Positions 35,898 to 44,205 are shown, counted from the stretch's first letter. The stretch is 64,000 nucleotides of DNA from Rhodococcus sp. PAMC28707 (GCF_004795915.1 NZ_CP039253.1:1674001-1738000), one strand, 5' to 3'. The notes: a model not told the origin generated them from the sequence alone. Made by a program: numbers and translations.

Positions 35898-37325
35898 ATG
35901 CCACAACCACAATCTGCACCGAGCCCGCATTCCCCAAGACGAATCCGATTTCTCGCCATGCCGTCGGTCGGCATTCTCGCATTGGGCACCGCTGCACTAC
36001 TGATACTCCCCAATGCAACGGCAGGTGCAGCCACCGCGCCGGTCGGCTTGGGAACTGCGGAAAGCTATGCGGTGCTAGCCGGCACTACGGTCACCAACAC
36101 AGGCCCATCGGTCGTCTCGGGCGATCTCGGAGTCAGCCCCGGCACCGCCGTCACCGGATTCCCCCCGGGCCTGGTCAACAACGGGGTCATTCACTCTGCG
36201 GACGCCGAAGCACTGCAAGCACAGGCGGACCTGACCACCGCCTACAACGACGCTGCAGGGCGGACACCACCAACGTTGGTCTCGACCGACCTCGGTGGAC
36301 AAACCCTTGCTCCCGGGGTGTACAAAGCGGACTCTGCGCTCGGACTGACCGGGACTGTAACCCTTGACGCCCAATCAGATCCGGCCGCCGTCTTCATCTT
36401 TCAAGCAGGTTCGACGTTGATCACCGCGCCGAACAGCACGGTCAACCTTATCGGCGGCGCTAACCCCTGCAACGTGTTCTGGCAGGTCAGCAGCTCCGCC
36501 ATACTGGGCACCACCACCACGTTCGTCGGTACCATCATGGCGCTCACCTCGATCACCCTGCAAACCGGAGCCACGGTTGCCGGCCGGGTCCTGGCACGCA
36601 ATGGTCAAGTCGCACTGGACACCAACGTCATCACACGTCCGACGTGTTCCACGCCGCCGACTACAACCACCACGCCACCGACCACAACCACCACCGTGCC
36701 ACCCACAACTACGACAACCGTGCCGCCCACCACTACAACAACCACACCCCCGATCACGACCACCACAACCACACCCCCGATTACCACCACAACCACCACA
36801 CCGCCGATCACCACCACCACAACAGCCACGCCTCCGGTGGTCATCGACATCCCCACAATTCCCGGCCTACCTTCGATTCCCGGTGTCCCACCGGTGATCA
36901 CGATTCCGCCGATCCCCGGAGCACCGAATGTGCCGGGTGTACCGAATGTGCCAGGCGTACCCAACGTGCCAGGCGTACCCAACGTGCCAGGAGCCCCCAA
37001 TGCTCCGGGCGTACCCAATGCTCCCGGCACACCCAATGCTCCCGGCGTTCCGAACGCACCGGGGACACCCAACGCGCCAGGAACACCTGGTGCACCGCAA
37101 GCTCCAGCCCCTAACAGTGGACCCAACGGTGGCCCGAGCACCAATGCACCCGGTGGCCAGATCACGCAGATCCCCAACGGTGGAGTCGATACCGGTGACG
37201 GCAGTACCGCTCAACAGAGCGATGCGCGTCAATCGGCACCGATGTGGACGGCTGCGGCGGTACTCGTCGGTGGAGCCGGACTGATAGTCGCTCGGCGCCA
37301 GAACCGAAACATCAACGGCAGCTGA
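35898..37325 (+). CDS. DUF3494 ice-binding-like surface protein with Thr/Pro and PGxPN repeats
   Basis: A 475-residue secreted protein. After a signal peptide (cleavage near residue 45) comes a DUF3494 domain (about 50-240; GTAESYAVLAG, VVSGDLGVSPGTAVTGFPPG, VYKADSALGLTGTVTLDA), the fold of microbial ice-binding proteins that is also found in adhesins. Next is a Thr/Pro linker (about 252-313), then PGxPN/PGAPN repeats (about 340-400), then the motif IPNGGVDTGDGS (about 425-436), a membrane helix and a basic tail RRQNRN. That ending looks like a sortase signal. The ATG at 35898 has AAAAGGA upstream. The sortase gene overlaps its stop by one base. Confidence 0.85.
   Translation: MPQPQSAPSPHSPRRIRFLAMPSVGILALGTAALLILPNATAGAATAPVGLGTAESYAVLAGTTVTNTGPSVVSGDLGVSPGTAVTGFPPGLVNNGVIHSADAEALQAQADLTTAYNDAAGRTPPTLVSTDLGGQTLAPGVYKADSALGLTGTVTLDAQSDPAAVFIFQAGSTLITAPNSTVNLIGGANPCNVFWQVSSSAILGTTTTFVGTIMALTSITLQTGATVAGRVLARNGQVALDTNVITRPTCSTPPTTTTTPPTTTTTVPPTTTTTVPPTTTTTTPPITTTTTTPPITTTTTTPPITTTTTATPPVVIDIPTIPGLPSIPGVPPVITIPPIPGAPNVPGVPNVPGVPNVPGVPNVPGAPNAPGVPNAPGTPNAPGVPNAPGTPNAPGTPGAPQAPAPNSGPNGGPSTNAPGGQITQIPNGGVDTGDGSTAQQSDARQSAPMWTAAAVLVGGAGLIVARRQNRNINGS
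36651..36838 (+). repeat. Thr/Pro-coding tandem repeat
   Basis: Short units coding PP(T/I)TTTTT and variants repeat about nine times inside the DUF3494 gene. Such DNA is prone to length change by slippage and would vary the reach of the surface domain. Confidence 0.8.
36919..37092 (+). repeat. PGxPN-coding tandem repeat
   Basis: A 15-base unit coding PNVPG, PNAPG or PGTPN repeats about a dozen times. It forms a proline/glycine-rich stalk between the Thr-rich linker and the wall-sorting region. Confidence 0.8.
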
Positions 37326-38047
37326 TGTTCTCCCACCGCCACTCGGGATACAACGATCGTCCCACCGCGCCTCGACATCGGGGCGCGGTGGGAGGGCTCG
37401 TCACTGCGGTTGCACTGGCGATAGCGCTTATCACCGGATGCGGCGCGTCGACAGATACCGATACGTCGACGGTCAACCAGCCGCTATCGCTGGCCGAGTC
37501 CCCCAGTTCAGCTTCGTCAGCCACACCTCAACCGGCCGCACCATCGCTCGCACCTTCGGAAGATGCGCAGGCCATCGATACGGCGGTTGCTGTCGCGCCG
37601 CTCTCGGCGTCGACGCCGGTGCGGATCGAGATTCCGGCAATCGGTGTCGATTCCGACCTCATCGGATTGGGGCTGCAGGCCGACGGCACCATGGAGGTGC
37701 CGTCGGGTGGATTCCCCGGCGGCTGGTACGACGGTTCACCTACCCCGGGTGAGATGGGCCCCTCCATCGTCGCCGGGCACGTGGATTGGGGCGGAGACCC
37801 TGGGATTTTCTATCGTCTACGCGAACTGAACAGCGGGGACAGTGTCATCGTCAGCCGTCAGGATGACAGCGTGCTGACCTTCACCGTCTCGGACATCGAG
37901 CAGTATCCCAAAGCCGAGTTTCCGACGGCATCGGTGTACGGAGATATCGATTATGCCGGTCTCAGATTGATCACTTGCGGCGGTGCGTTCGACAGTGATG
38001 CCGCGAGTTACGACGACAACATCGTCGTGTACGCCGCTCTCACTTGA
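37325..38047 (+). CDS. Class F sortase
   Basis: The 240-residue transpeptidase has an N-terminal hydrophobic segment, a Ser/Pro/Ala-rich linker, and a sortase domain from about residue 100 (PVRIEIPAIGVDSDLIGLGL). The catalytic histidine is His152 in VAGHVDW and the nucleophile is Cys218 in LITCGGAFD; YDDNIVVYA closes the domain as in class F enzymes. It should cut the sorting signal of the adjacent DUF3494 protein and attach it to peptidoglycan outside the cell. The ATG shares one base with the preceding stop (TGATG), so the pair is coupled. The cysteine of TGCGAS near residue 40 might make it a lipoprotein. Confidence 0.9.
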   Translation: MFSHRHSGYNDRPTAPRHRGAVGGLVTAVALAIALITGCGASTDTDTSTVNQPLSLAESPSSASSATPQPAAPSLAPSEDAQAIDTAVAVAPLSASTPVRIEIPAIGVDSDLIGLGLQADGTMEVPSGGFPGGWYDGSPTPGEMGPSIVAGHVDWGGDPGIFYRLRELNSGDSVIVSRQDDSVLTFTVSDIEQYPKAEFPTASVYGDIDYAGLRLITCGGAFDSDAASYDDNIVVYAALT

Positions 38048-38086
38048 ACCCAGCAGAAGAGACACATTCGTCACCGGCGGGCTCTT

Positions 38087-38123
38087 CACTATGCGGCAGC
38101 GAAGGCATCGCTGCCGCATAGTG
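38087..38123. terminator. Strong hairpin after the sortase gene
   Basis: Perfect 16-bp arms (CACTATGCGGCAGCGA and its complement) surround a 5-base loop, 40 bases past the sortase stop. There is no T-tract. It could serve both this operon and the convergent DUF1707 gene. Confidence 0.7.
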
Positions 38124-38252
38124 GTTCGCGGACAACGCCATCGGATCGGAGGACCGCGCCTGGAGGCGTGGTTACACAAATGTAGAACCTACGACGCAAC
38201 CCCCATCTCAGCGAACGCGATCGACGCGGTGCATTCGTAACATGCGCCCTGG

Positions 38253-38669
38253 TCAGCTAGTTTCGTGGTCCTCGCTCGGCCAGAACACGCACGCGATGAG
38301 CACGAGCGCCCAAATTCCAATCGGAAGTCCCGGCCAGAACTTGATCACAGATCCGTCCATCAGGCTTTGCACTCCCCAGATGCCCACCATCAGCACCGAA
38401 CCGCCGAGCCAGTACTGCCACTCTCTGAGCCACTCGCGCAGATCATCCCGTTTACGTTTTTCGCTCGCGGTGGTGGCTGGCAGCAAAGGAGGCAGATCGA
38501 CCAGCGTGGCTGCAACTTGGTCGATCGATTGAGCGCTGTTCACGTCTTCGATCCGATCATTGTACTCTTCGCCGCTCAAAGCACCTCTGGCCAGCGCATC
38601 CGTGAGGTGGAGAGTTGCATCGAGGCGCTCCGCGTCGGTGGCTCGACGAGTTGGCAGGTAGTCGGACAT
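38253..38669 (-). CDS. DUF1707 domain membrane protein
   Basis: A 138-residue protein with an N-terminal DUF1707 domain (RRATDAERLDATLHLTDALARGALSGEEYNDR), a SHOCT-like short helical module frequent in actinobacteria, followed by two membrane helices (about 88-107 and 112-132). Function is unknown. It is divergent from the TetR gene at 38729, and a very large palindrome lies between them, so its expression is probably TetR-controlled. A damaged copy of its middle part occurs at 34952. Confidence 0.85.
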   Translation of the reverse strand: MSDYLPTRRATDAERLDATLHLTDALARGALSGEEYNDRIEDVNSAQSIDQVAATLVDLPPLLPATTASEKRKRDDLREWLREWQYWLGGSVLMVGIWGVQSLMDGSVIKFWPGLPIGIWALVLIACVFWPSEDHETS

Positions 38670-38696
38670 GTTTCGGACTCCATTCGATCGACACTG

Positions 38697-38742
38697 ACAA
38701 CAGCCAGCATAGAATACGTTTGTATTCTATGCTGGCTGTTGT
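38697..38742. promoter_or_regulatory. Perfect 21-bp-arm palindrome spanning the TetR start
   Basis: The arms are 38697-38717 and 38722-38742, separated by GTTT; the core is AGAATACGTTTGTATTCT. The palindrome covers the TetR ATG at 38729 and lies between the divergent DUF1707 and TetR genes. An operator with autoregulation is the likely role. Its length would also let a transcript fold into a long hairpin hiding the start codon. Confidence 0.75.
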
Positions 38743-39331
38743 GCCCCCGACCTACAACCCCAGCGAGCGACGGCGACATGTCGGAAACGTGCTGCTGGAA
38801 TTGATCGCCGACGAAGGCCTCGCCGGAACAAACATCCGAGCAGTCGCTGAACGCGCCGACTGCTCCGTCGGGGCAATCCAGAAGTACTTCCGCACCAAAG
38901 ACGACATGCTCGAATTCGCACTACAACTCGTGGGCGAACGAGTGGAAGCCAGGCTCCAGTCTGTCGATCGCACCGGCACCCTTGTCGACGTCGTGCGGAG
39001 TTGGTTACTCGCCACGCTCCCGCTCGACGCCGAAAGAAGAGCCGAAGCCCGAATTTGGGCGGAGTTTTCAGTCCGCGCGATCGGACATCGCCCCTACTCC
39101 GCAGCCGCCATTGCAGTCGACAACGACATCCGTGCAGCACTCACCGAGTATCTCGAGGAGGAGCGACGACAAGGCGCCGTTTCTGCAGACATCGAAACTT
39201 CAACTGTGGCCGATGCATTGATCGCAACCAGTGACGGTCTTGCGCTGACGATGCTCTACGACGAGGGCAGAGAAGTAGAAGCGTTGGCCGCATTGGATGT
39301 TGTCATCAATCGGCTCCTCCCACTTCCCTGA
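38729..39331 (+). CDS. TetR-family regulator
   Basis: A 200-residue TetR protein with the DNA-binding part at about 25-48 (TNIRAVAERADCSVGAIQKYFRTKDDML) and a TetR_C domain with WLLATLPLDAERRAEARIWAEF. The ATG lies inside the large palindrome; a GTG at 38741 is an alternative that would move the operator outside the coding region. No ribosome site precedes either, so the mRNA may be leaderless. It probably represses itself and the divergent DUF1707 gene. Confidence 0.85.
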   Translation: MLAVVPPTYNPSERRRHVGNVLLELIADEGLAGTNIRAVAERADCSVGAIQKYFRTKDDMLEFALQLVGERVEARLQSVDRTGTLVDVVRSWLLATLPLDAERRAEARIWAEFSVRAIGHRPYSAAAIAVDNDIRAALTEYLEEERRQGAVSADIETSTVADALIATSDGLALTMLYDEGREVEALAALDVVINRLLPLP

Positions 39332-39452
39332 AACCTGACGTCCAGCAGCGCATGTAGATGGACCGTCTCGGTGAGTGGAAGATTCCGCGTTCCAAGTGCA
39401 CGATCTCGTGAGAGAGTACCACCCGCCGCTCGACCCAGTCGAGCCTGAATGC
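39306..39452 (-). pseudogene. ImmA/IrrE-type metallopeptidase relic
   Basis: The minus frame encodes LDWVERRVVLSHEIVHLERG, with the HExxH zinc motif and surroundings of the small actinobacterial ImmA/IrrE peptidases, but ends soon after and lacks the usual downstream acidic ligand region and the N-terminus. Its 3' end overlaps the TetR 3' end. A 23-codon open frame (MSQSESATVRVGECTDSG) lies just upstream. I read it as a truncated gene. Confidence 0.5.
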
Positions 39453-39558
39453 GAACAACGGCAACACTACTCGTCGTCCAGAATGCCGGAGTCGGTGCAC
39501 TCACCGACTCGTACGGTGGCCGATTCGGACTGGCTCATAGGAGATAAAGAAGGGGCGC

Positions 39559-39978
39559 TCAGGCAGGCACAGGGACGTTCGACGGTGTGGGTACGACCTG
39601 TAGATAGATCGACAGAGATGGCTCGCCGTCTGTGAACGTCTCTACGCGGTACGTGCCTGGCTTCGGTATGACAGCGTTGGTCAGGTCGACGACGAGCGGG
39701 TTGGACATCGTTCGAGGGTCGTAGTCGTCTCCGGGTGTTTGCTGTAGTTCGGCCACGGCGAACAGTTCGGTGATAACCGTATTCGGCTCATCTGCGTCGA
39801 CGAGTCGAATCTTGACCTCGACGTCCGGCTTGCCATTGGCGTCGAGAACGGCGACAAGGTAGAGGCCTAGATGACTTGGGAAGACCGGTCGGGTTGCGCG
39901 GCTGACTCCGCCTTCGAGGACATTGACCAATCCGTCTGTGACCGTGACGTGCGCGGAAAAGAAGAGCGAGCTAAACAT
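39559..39978 (-). CDS. DUF6941-like protein
   Basis: This 139-residue protein shows the pattern of a beta-sandwich: ANVTVTDGLVNVLEGGVSRATRP-like opening, then LYLVAVLDANGKPDVEVKIRLVDADE, and a closing PGTYRVETFTDGE strand. It resembles DUF6941 proteins, found singly in bacteria and in accessory regions, of unknown function. It overlaps the XRE gene by eight bases and is third in a three-gene operon with a toxin-like protein and an XRE regulator. Confidence 0.6.
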   Translation of the reverse strand: MFSSLFFSAHVTVTDGLVNVLEGGVSRATRPVFPSHLGLYLVAVLDANGKPDVEVKIRLVDADEPNTVITELFAVAELQQTPGDDYDPRTMSNPLVVDLTNAVIPKPGTYRVETFTDGEPSLSIYLQVVPTPSNVPVPA

Positions 39979-40474
39979 GGTGCATGTCCTCTGCGTCCGT
40001 GGGCGTGAGTCTGGTTACGAGTGCACCCTGTCGACGGTCGGCAACTCCGGCTTCGCCGAAACTGAGATTGCTGTGCTTCGTGCCGCCAAAGACGATGGCC
40101 GGAGGTGACTGTGCGCTCTTATTGCTGTGTAGAACCAGGATTCGATAGGCGTCGTTCGCGTTGGGGCGCGATACGGAGGGCTTTCCGACGCCGAATACGT
40201 GGATTTCGGGCTCGTTTTCGGTCGCTGTCATCTCAAAGATTGCATCGATGGCGAGTGCGTACGCGCGGATCGTGGCCAGACGCGGGTTGGCGTCGATTCG
40301 CTCAAAGCGCGAGACGGCGCTCTTGTCGACGCCCATCTTCTCTGCGACGTCGGTTTGTGTCAGGCCGCGGTCGTTGCGAATTTTGACCAGCTGCAGCTTG
40401 AACGAAAGCTCCGTATTGGAGAGGCGTCGCGCCAGTACGGCGCTTCGCGTTTGTCGTCGAGGTGTGCGTGCCAT
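39971..40474 (-). CDS. XRE-family helix-turn-helix protein, antitoxin-like
   Basis: A 167-residue protein with an XRE HTH at about residues 20-75 (LQLVKIRNDRGLTQTDVAEKMGVDKSAVSRFER) and an extra C-terminal part of about 90 residues. The ATG at 40474 follows AGGAGG by eight bases; the track-length extension upstream lacks a site. The preceding gene encodes a basic toxin-like protein, so it may be the antitoxin and autorepressor of the operon. It could instead simply be a regulator of the DUF6941 gene. Confidence 0.8.
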   Translation of the reverse strand: MARTPRRQTRSAVLARRLSNTELSFKLQLVKIRNDRGLTQTDVAEKMGVDKSAVSRFERIDANPRLATIRAYALAIDAIFEMTATENEPEIHVFGVGKPSVSRPNANDAYRILVLHSNKSAQSPPAIVFGGTKHSNLSFGEAGVADRRQGALVTRLTPTDAEDMHHV

Positions 40475-40530
40475 GTTCTCAGCCTCCTGGGTTGATGCAA
40501 AAATCGCAACACCGGGTATTGAACGCCACG

Positions 40531-41013
40531 TCAGAGGCTGTCCAAACGGTGCCGGTAGTCGCATCTTTTCCAGGAGCACCATCTGGCGATGGATTCGAGC
40601 GCAGCCTTGATGTGCTTCGTCTGGGCGGTCTTCTGTTTGTTGTTCGACCAGCTCGTGTGCTTGAACTCGATGAGGGCTGCGAGCAAGGCGTGTTGATCAG
40701 ATGGGGCCTCACCGAAGTACAGACGGTATTCACGGTGGCCTCCGTCGGGTTCTTCTGGTCCCGCCGATTTGATTTCGGCCAGCCATGGCGGGTTGTGCCG
40801 ACTGATCTTGCTCAGCCACCCGATAGGGGCGTCGTACTGGTTGTTGGGTAGGCCGCCCGGATCTTCCGCTATATCCATCATGTTGAGCAGATGCTCGATC
40901 TCCAGTTCCGATTCAGTCGAGTATCTGTCGAGTGTGCGGGTGTAGAGGTCGGTCTCGAACCATTCGCACCCACCCGCAAAGGCTTTCGAAATGTGTTCAC
41001 GTCGTTGAGGCAA
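40531..41013 (-). CDS. Possible HigB/RelE-like toxin or phage-type protein
   Basis: The 160-residue product ends with YRLYFGEAPSDQHALLAALIEFKHTSW, a basic Lys-rich stretch and TKHIKAALESIARW, an arrangement resembling RelE/HigB-type (DUF891) toxins, whose genes often precede an XRE antitoxin. The likeness is partial and catalytic residues cannot be named. The TTG start at 41013 is weak; the frame is open further upstream, so the N-terminus is uncertain. The XRE gene follows after 56 bases. Confidence 0.45.
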   Translation of the reverse strand: MPQRREHISKAFAGGCEWFETDLYTRTLDRYSTESELEIEHLLNMMDIAEDPGGLPNNQYDAPIGWLSKISRHNPPWLAEIKSAGPEEPDGGHREYRLYFGEAPSDQHALLAALIEFKHTSWSNNKQKTAQTKHIKAALESIARWCSWKRCDYRHRLDSL

Positions 41014-41319
41014 CTGGGCAATCCCTTGATCGAAAGAGCACGGCTCATGCCGCGTTTGTCCGGGATACGGATGCTACAACGACGGTAGGATTCGCCCATC
41101 TGAATGACCCTGGCAAAGCGATACATAACGCCAAGAAGCCTCTCGGCACTCCGGTGGTCAGTATCGACTTCGGATGTATGGGAACACAGGACACGTCCAC
41201 GTTGACGGACGGACGAAGCGGCTTTCGCGGGAGGCAAGGGGTATCTGTTACCTCGCGGTGTCACCGACGTGGACGGACAAATGTCCCACCCTGTCCCCTT
41301 ACCTCGTCCCAGCTTCATC
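41014..41319. other. 306-base gap without supported gene
   Basis: Only weak overlapping frames are present between the toxin-like gene and the aldo/keto reductase gene. The toxin-like gene may start within it. Confidence 0.35.
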
Positions 41320-42312
41320 TCAGTAGCGTGGGCCGACCGCGGCAGGTGCACCGTCGAGGATCCCGAGATCCTCCGCCGTCAAAGTAAGCTGCGCAGCAGA
41401 GAAATTGGCGTCGAGATGAGTCGCCTTCGTCGTTCCCGGGATCGGGATGACATGCTGCCCCTGCGCCAACACCCATGCCAACGCGATAGCTGCCGGCGTC
41501 GTGGCGTGGCGATCGGCGACTGACGCGAGGGCGTCGACAATCGCTTGGTTTTGTTGCGCCGCCGAACCGGTGAACCTGGGAAGCGTAGTCCTGAAATCGC
41601 TCGACGGCAGGGCCGCAGTATCGAGACTCCCGGTCAGGAACCCGCGCCCCAGCGGTGAGAAAGCGACGAACACCGCGTCGCGGTCACGAGTCCAGTCGAC
41701 GATGTTCCCGACAGCGGCACCATCAGGAGTATTGCCCTGCCCCAATGCGTCTCGGGTCCATACCGATAATTCGGACTGAACAGCGGCCACCGGGTGGATA
41801 CCATGCGCCGCCGCGGCTTGCTCGACGGTGACTTCACTCAAACCCAACGCTCGAACTTTGCCTGCAGCAACAAGATCGGACAGCGCTCCCCACGATTCCT
41901 CGATCGGCACCTGATCATCGACGCGGTGCAGGTAGTAAAGATCGATAGTGTCGATTCCGAGGCGCCGCAGACTGTCATCGCACGCCTTCCGAAGGTGATC
42001 CGGGCGGCCGTTACGTGTCAGTGTCGGCTTCCCACTGTCCATGGAACCGATCAGGCCCGCCTTCGTCGCGATGACGACGTCGGCGTCAGCCACAGCGTCG
42101 CCGACAATTTTTTCGTTCTCCCCGGCGGCGTAAGCGTCACTGGTATCGAAGAAATCGATACCCGACGCGAGTGCGTGGGCAAGAATCTCCGAACCTGTGC
42201 GGGCCGAATCCGCGTCGTCGCGCGCATAGGCCCAGTTGATGCCCATGCAGCCGAGTCCGATGGCACTGACGTCACGGTCGAGTGCGGGGATTCTACGAGT
42301 TGGAATTGACAT
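41320..42312 (-). CDS. Aldo/keto reductase
   Basis: A 330-residue NADPH-dependent (beta/alpha)8-barrel oxidoreductase that reduces aldehydes or ketones. Seen are IGLGCMGINW, FFDTSDAYAAGENE (catalytic Asp/Tyr), VIATKAGL (Lys), YYLHRVD (His), and the cofactor loop IPIPGTTKATHLDAN. It follows the MerR gene directly and both are read from the MerR-type promoter at 42785-42815. The likely role is detoxifying a reactive carbonyl that the MerR senses. The ATG at 42312 is preferred; a GTG at 42324 abuts the MerR stop. Confidence 0.93.
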   Translation of the reverse strand: MSIPTRRIPALDRDVSAIGLGCMGINWAYARDDADSARTGSEILAHALASGIDFFDTSDAYAAGENEKIVGDAVADADVVIATKAGLIGSMDSGKPTLTRNGRPDHLRKACDDSLRRLGIDTIDLYYLHRVDDQVPIEESWGALSDLVAAGKVRALGLSEVTVEQAAAAHGIHPVAAVQSELSVWTRDALGQGNTPDGAAVGNIVDWTRDRDAVFVAFSPLGRGFLTGSLDTAALPSSDFRTTLPRFTGSAAQQNQAIVDALASVADRHATTPAAIALAWVLAQGQHVIPIPGTTKATHLDANFSAAQLTLTAEDLGILDGAPAAVGPRY

Positions 42313-42324
42313 GTGTGTACCCAC

Positions 42325-42777
42325 TTACTGGTCGTTGTCTGCTGGATTGGGGACTGCGGCTCCCTCGCAGTCCAGCCCCTCCGAGATGAGGAGTTCGTAG
42401 TGTGAAATTTTCGACTCCAAAGCGTTGCTGGCATCGGTGAGGTGCCGTTGACGCTCCGCGATACGCGCGCGGTGCGCGGAGAGAATAGCGACCCGCTGAC
42501 GATGCGTCGCCGGACCGCCGTCGATGAGCCTCACAAAATCGCGCATATCAGCAGTCGGCATACCCGTCGACCGAAGGCGAACAAGCAGATTCAGCAAGGA
42601 GACCATCCTCGGCGTGAAAACGCGTCGACCATTTGCCGATCGGGGAATGTCAGGAGTCAATCCCTCTCGCTCGTACCACCGAAGCGTGTCCTGGGTCAGC
42701 CCAGAGCATTCCGCCATCTCGGCAATTCCGATGCCCTCAGGTCGGCCGATCGATGTTTGCCGTGCCGGTGCACTCAT
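42325..42777 (-). CDS. MerR-family regulator
   Basis: A 150-residue protein with an N-terminal winged HTH (GIGIAEMAECSGLTQDTLRWYEREGL, about 15-40) and a coiled-coil dimerisation helix (about 90-130). The C-terminus has one cysteine (LDCEGA) and no metal-binding cluster, suggesting an organic effector. The MerR-type promoter lies directly upstream with its -10 box eight bases from the ATG, so the transcript should begin at or next to the start codon. It activates itself and the aldo/keto reductase. Confidence 0.9.
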   Translation of the reverse strand: MSAPARQTSIGRPEGIGIAEMAECSGLTQDTLRWYEREGLTPDIPRSANGRRVFTPRMVSLLNLLVRLRSTGMPTADMRDFVRLIDGGPATHRQRVAILSAHRARIAERQRHLTDASNALESKISHYELLISEGLDCEGAAVPNPADNDQ

Positions 42778-42784
42778 GAATGCG

Positions 42785-42815
42785 ACAGTACGTCTTGGAG
42801 TGCACTCCAAGTCAA
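42785..42815 (-). promoter_or_regulatory. MerR-type promoter with 19-bp spacer
   Basis: On the minus strand, TTGACT (42815-42810) and TACTGT (42790-42785) are 19 bp apart, and the spacer region carries the palindrome CTTGGAGTGCACTCCAAG (42794-42811). The long spacer and central operator are the classic MerR arrangement. Confidence 0.85.
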
Positions 42816-42819
42816 CCCT

Positions 42820-43255
42820 CGATTCCGCGCTGCCCGGGTCGCCCGATCGCCCACGTGGCCGCCGAAATGGGCATCTCCCGCCACAGCGTCACAGGTCGTG
42901 GCCGAGATCGAATCCATGCGGTGAACCCGAAAATGGTCGGCCTCACGAATTACGTTCGAACTGCGCGCCGACGCCATCGGGATCTTCGCGAAACCACCCG
43001 GTCAGATGATGCACGTCGACATCAAGAAAGTCGGGAGAATCCCCGACGGCTGCGGTTGGTGTGCCCACGGGAAGTCGAACGCTACAGCCATATCCTCGCC
43101 GAGGAGGTGCGCTACTCCCGTGAACAGCAACGACGCACCGCTGTCGAAATCTGGAACGTTCACTGCAATTACCACCGACCGCCTTCAGCACGCGCAGGAC
43201 GACCGCCTGCCGCTTACCGCCGGCCCGGCACCGCGTCACTGACGTCCGTACCTCA
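42820..43255 (+). pseudogene. IS481-family transposase relic
   Basis: Three separate frames encode recognisable pieces in order: RPIAHVAAEMGISRHSVT (N-terminal HTH), MMHVDIKKVGRIPDGCGW (first catalytic aspartate region, HVDIKK), and VERYSHILAEEVRYSREQQRR then HCNYHRPPSARAGRPPA (C-terminal integrase end). Large internal pieces are missing and frames are shifted. It cannot encode an active transposase. It lies between the MerR promoter and a lipoprotein gene. Confidence 0.8.
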
Positions 43256-43299
43256 TACCGCTAGCCTGTCCGTGTCTATCAACCATCGGGAGGCAGCAC

Positions 43300-43878
43300 G
43301 TGCACGCATCCGGCAGGGTTAGTCCGATACTCATCACGGCATTGTTGCTCGCCGCAGCGGTTGGCTGCAGTACAGGACCGGACGAGAGTCACGCCCAGGT
43401 GGACCTGCGCCCGGCTCCCACTACCCCGCGCAGTGACGGCCAGGGCAGCTACATCCAGTTCGAATCAGGTTGGTTCGGGGCCGCAAGCCTTCCGGCCGGA
43501 ACCGAAACACAGTGCACCACCAACTCCGACGGATCCTCCCGCGCCTTTTCAGCCGCCACCAGCGACTTCGCCATATTCGACGAAGGCAGCGCCAGACCAG
43601 GCGAGGACTTCTCGCTCAAACTCCTGTTCGGCCCCACCCACATCTCAAACGAGGCAGGAGAAAAGACGGACTACATGTCGCTGCAGTACGTCGACCGCGA
43701 GGGCGTCCACCATGACCTGACTGCCTTGGACCAGCTCGACATTCAAGTCGTCGACACCGAGATTGTCGGCGCGGGATTCTCGGCAACAACACGCTCGATC
43801 GAACCCGACTCGACCACCGATGTCACCGTCACAGGCTTCGTGAAATGCTCCTCAGTCACCGACGGCCCAGTGTTCTGA
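43300..43878 (+). CDS. Lipoprotein of unknown function
   Basis: A 192-residue secreted lipoprotein with the lipobox AAAVGC at Cys23, followed by an acidic, beta-rich domain containing two further cysteines (TETQC near 70, FVKC near 185) that could pair. The GTG start follows GGGAGG by six bases. I do not recognise the family and the neighbours give no hint of function. Confidence 0.75.
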   Translation: MHASGRVSPILITALLLAAAVGCSTGPDESHAQVDLRPAPTTPRSDGQGSYIQFESGWFGAASLPAGTETQCTTNSDGSSRAFSAATSDFAIFDEGSARPGEDFSLKLLFGPTHISNEAGEKTDYMSLQYVDREGVHHDLTALDQLDIQVVDTEIVGAGFSATTRSIEPDSTTDVTVTGFVKCSSVTDGPVF

Positions 43879-44016
43879 TGATGCACACTCCGACACAGAC
43901 ACCCGCGGCCACGTACTGGCCATGCACTGTTCGCCTGGGCCCGGTTAGCGGCTTCACCAATGACAACCGCCGATGGCGTCTCGAACTGGCACCTCACTAA
44001 CAGCGGCCCACCGCGG

Positions 44017-44205
44017 TCAGCGCGAAGCGCTTCCGAGGTCGTCACGGACATACCAAGCAACCCAAAACAATGGAAAGCATGGAACGGCCAGCACCGCCAA
44101 GGCCCATTTACCGGTGCGGCGGTATTCACCGAGGCCGGTGAGAACCGCCAGAAACGCAACCAACACCACAGGCGTTGCGAGAACAAACAATGCAGCAGTC
44201 GTCAT
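44017..44205 (-). CDS. Small membrane protein (62 aa)
   Basis: Two hydrophobic helices (about 3-22 and 33-53) flank a short polar loop EYRRTGKW. The C-terminal pattern FPLFWVAWYV resembles the PLDc_N-type two-helix small membrane proteins of actinobacteria. The ATG follows AGGAG by six bases, strong support for such a short gene. Its frame is open back into the adjacent transposase relic by chance. Confidence 0.65.
   Translation of the reverse strand: MTTAALFVLATPVVLVAFLAVLTGLGEYRRTGKWALAVLAVPCFPLFWVAWYVRDDLGSASR

Noticed and set aside
36651-37092. Regular short repeats resembling a CRISPR or satellite
   Set aside because: Units have no constant spacer length, are in frame and code Thr/Pro and PGxPN stalks.
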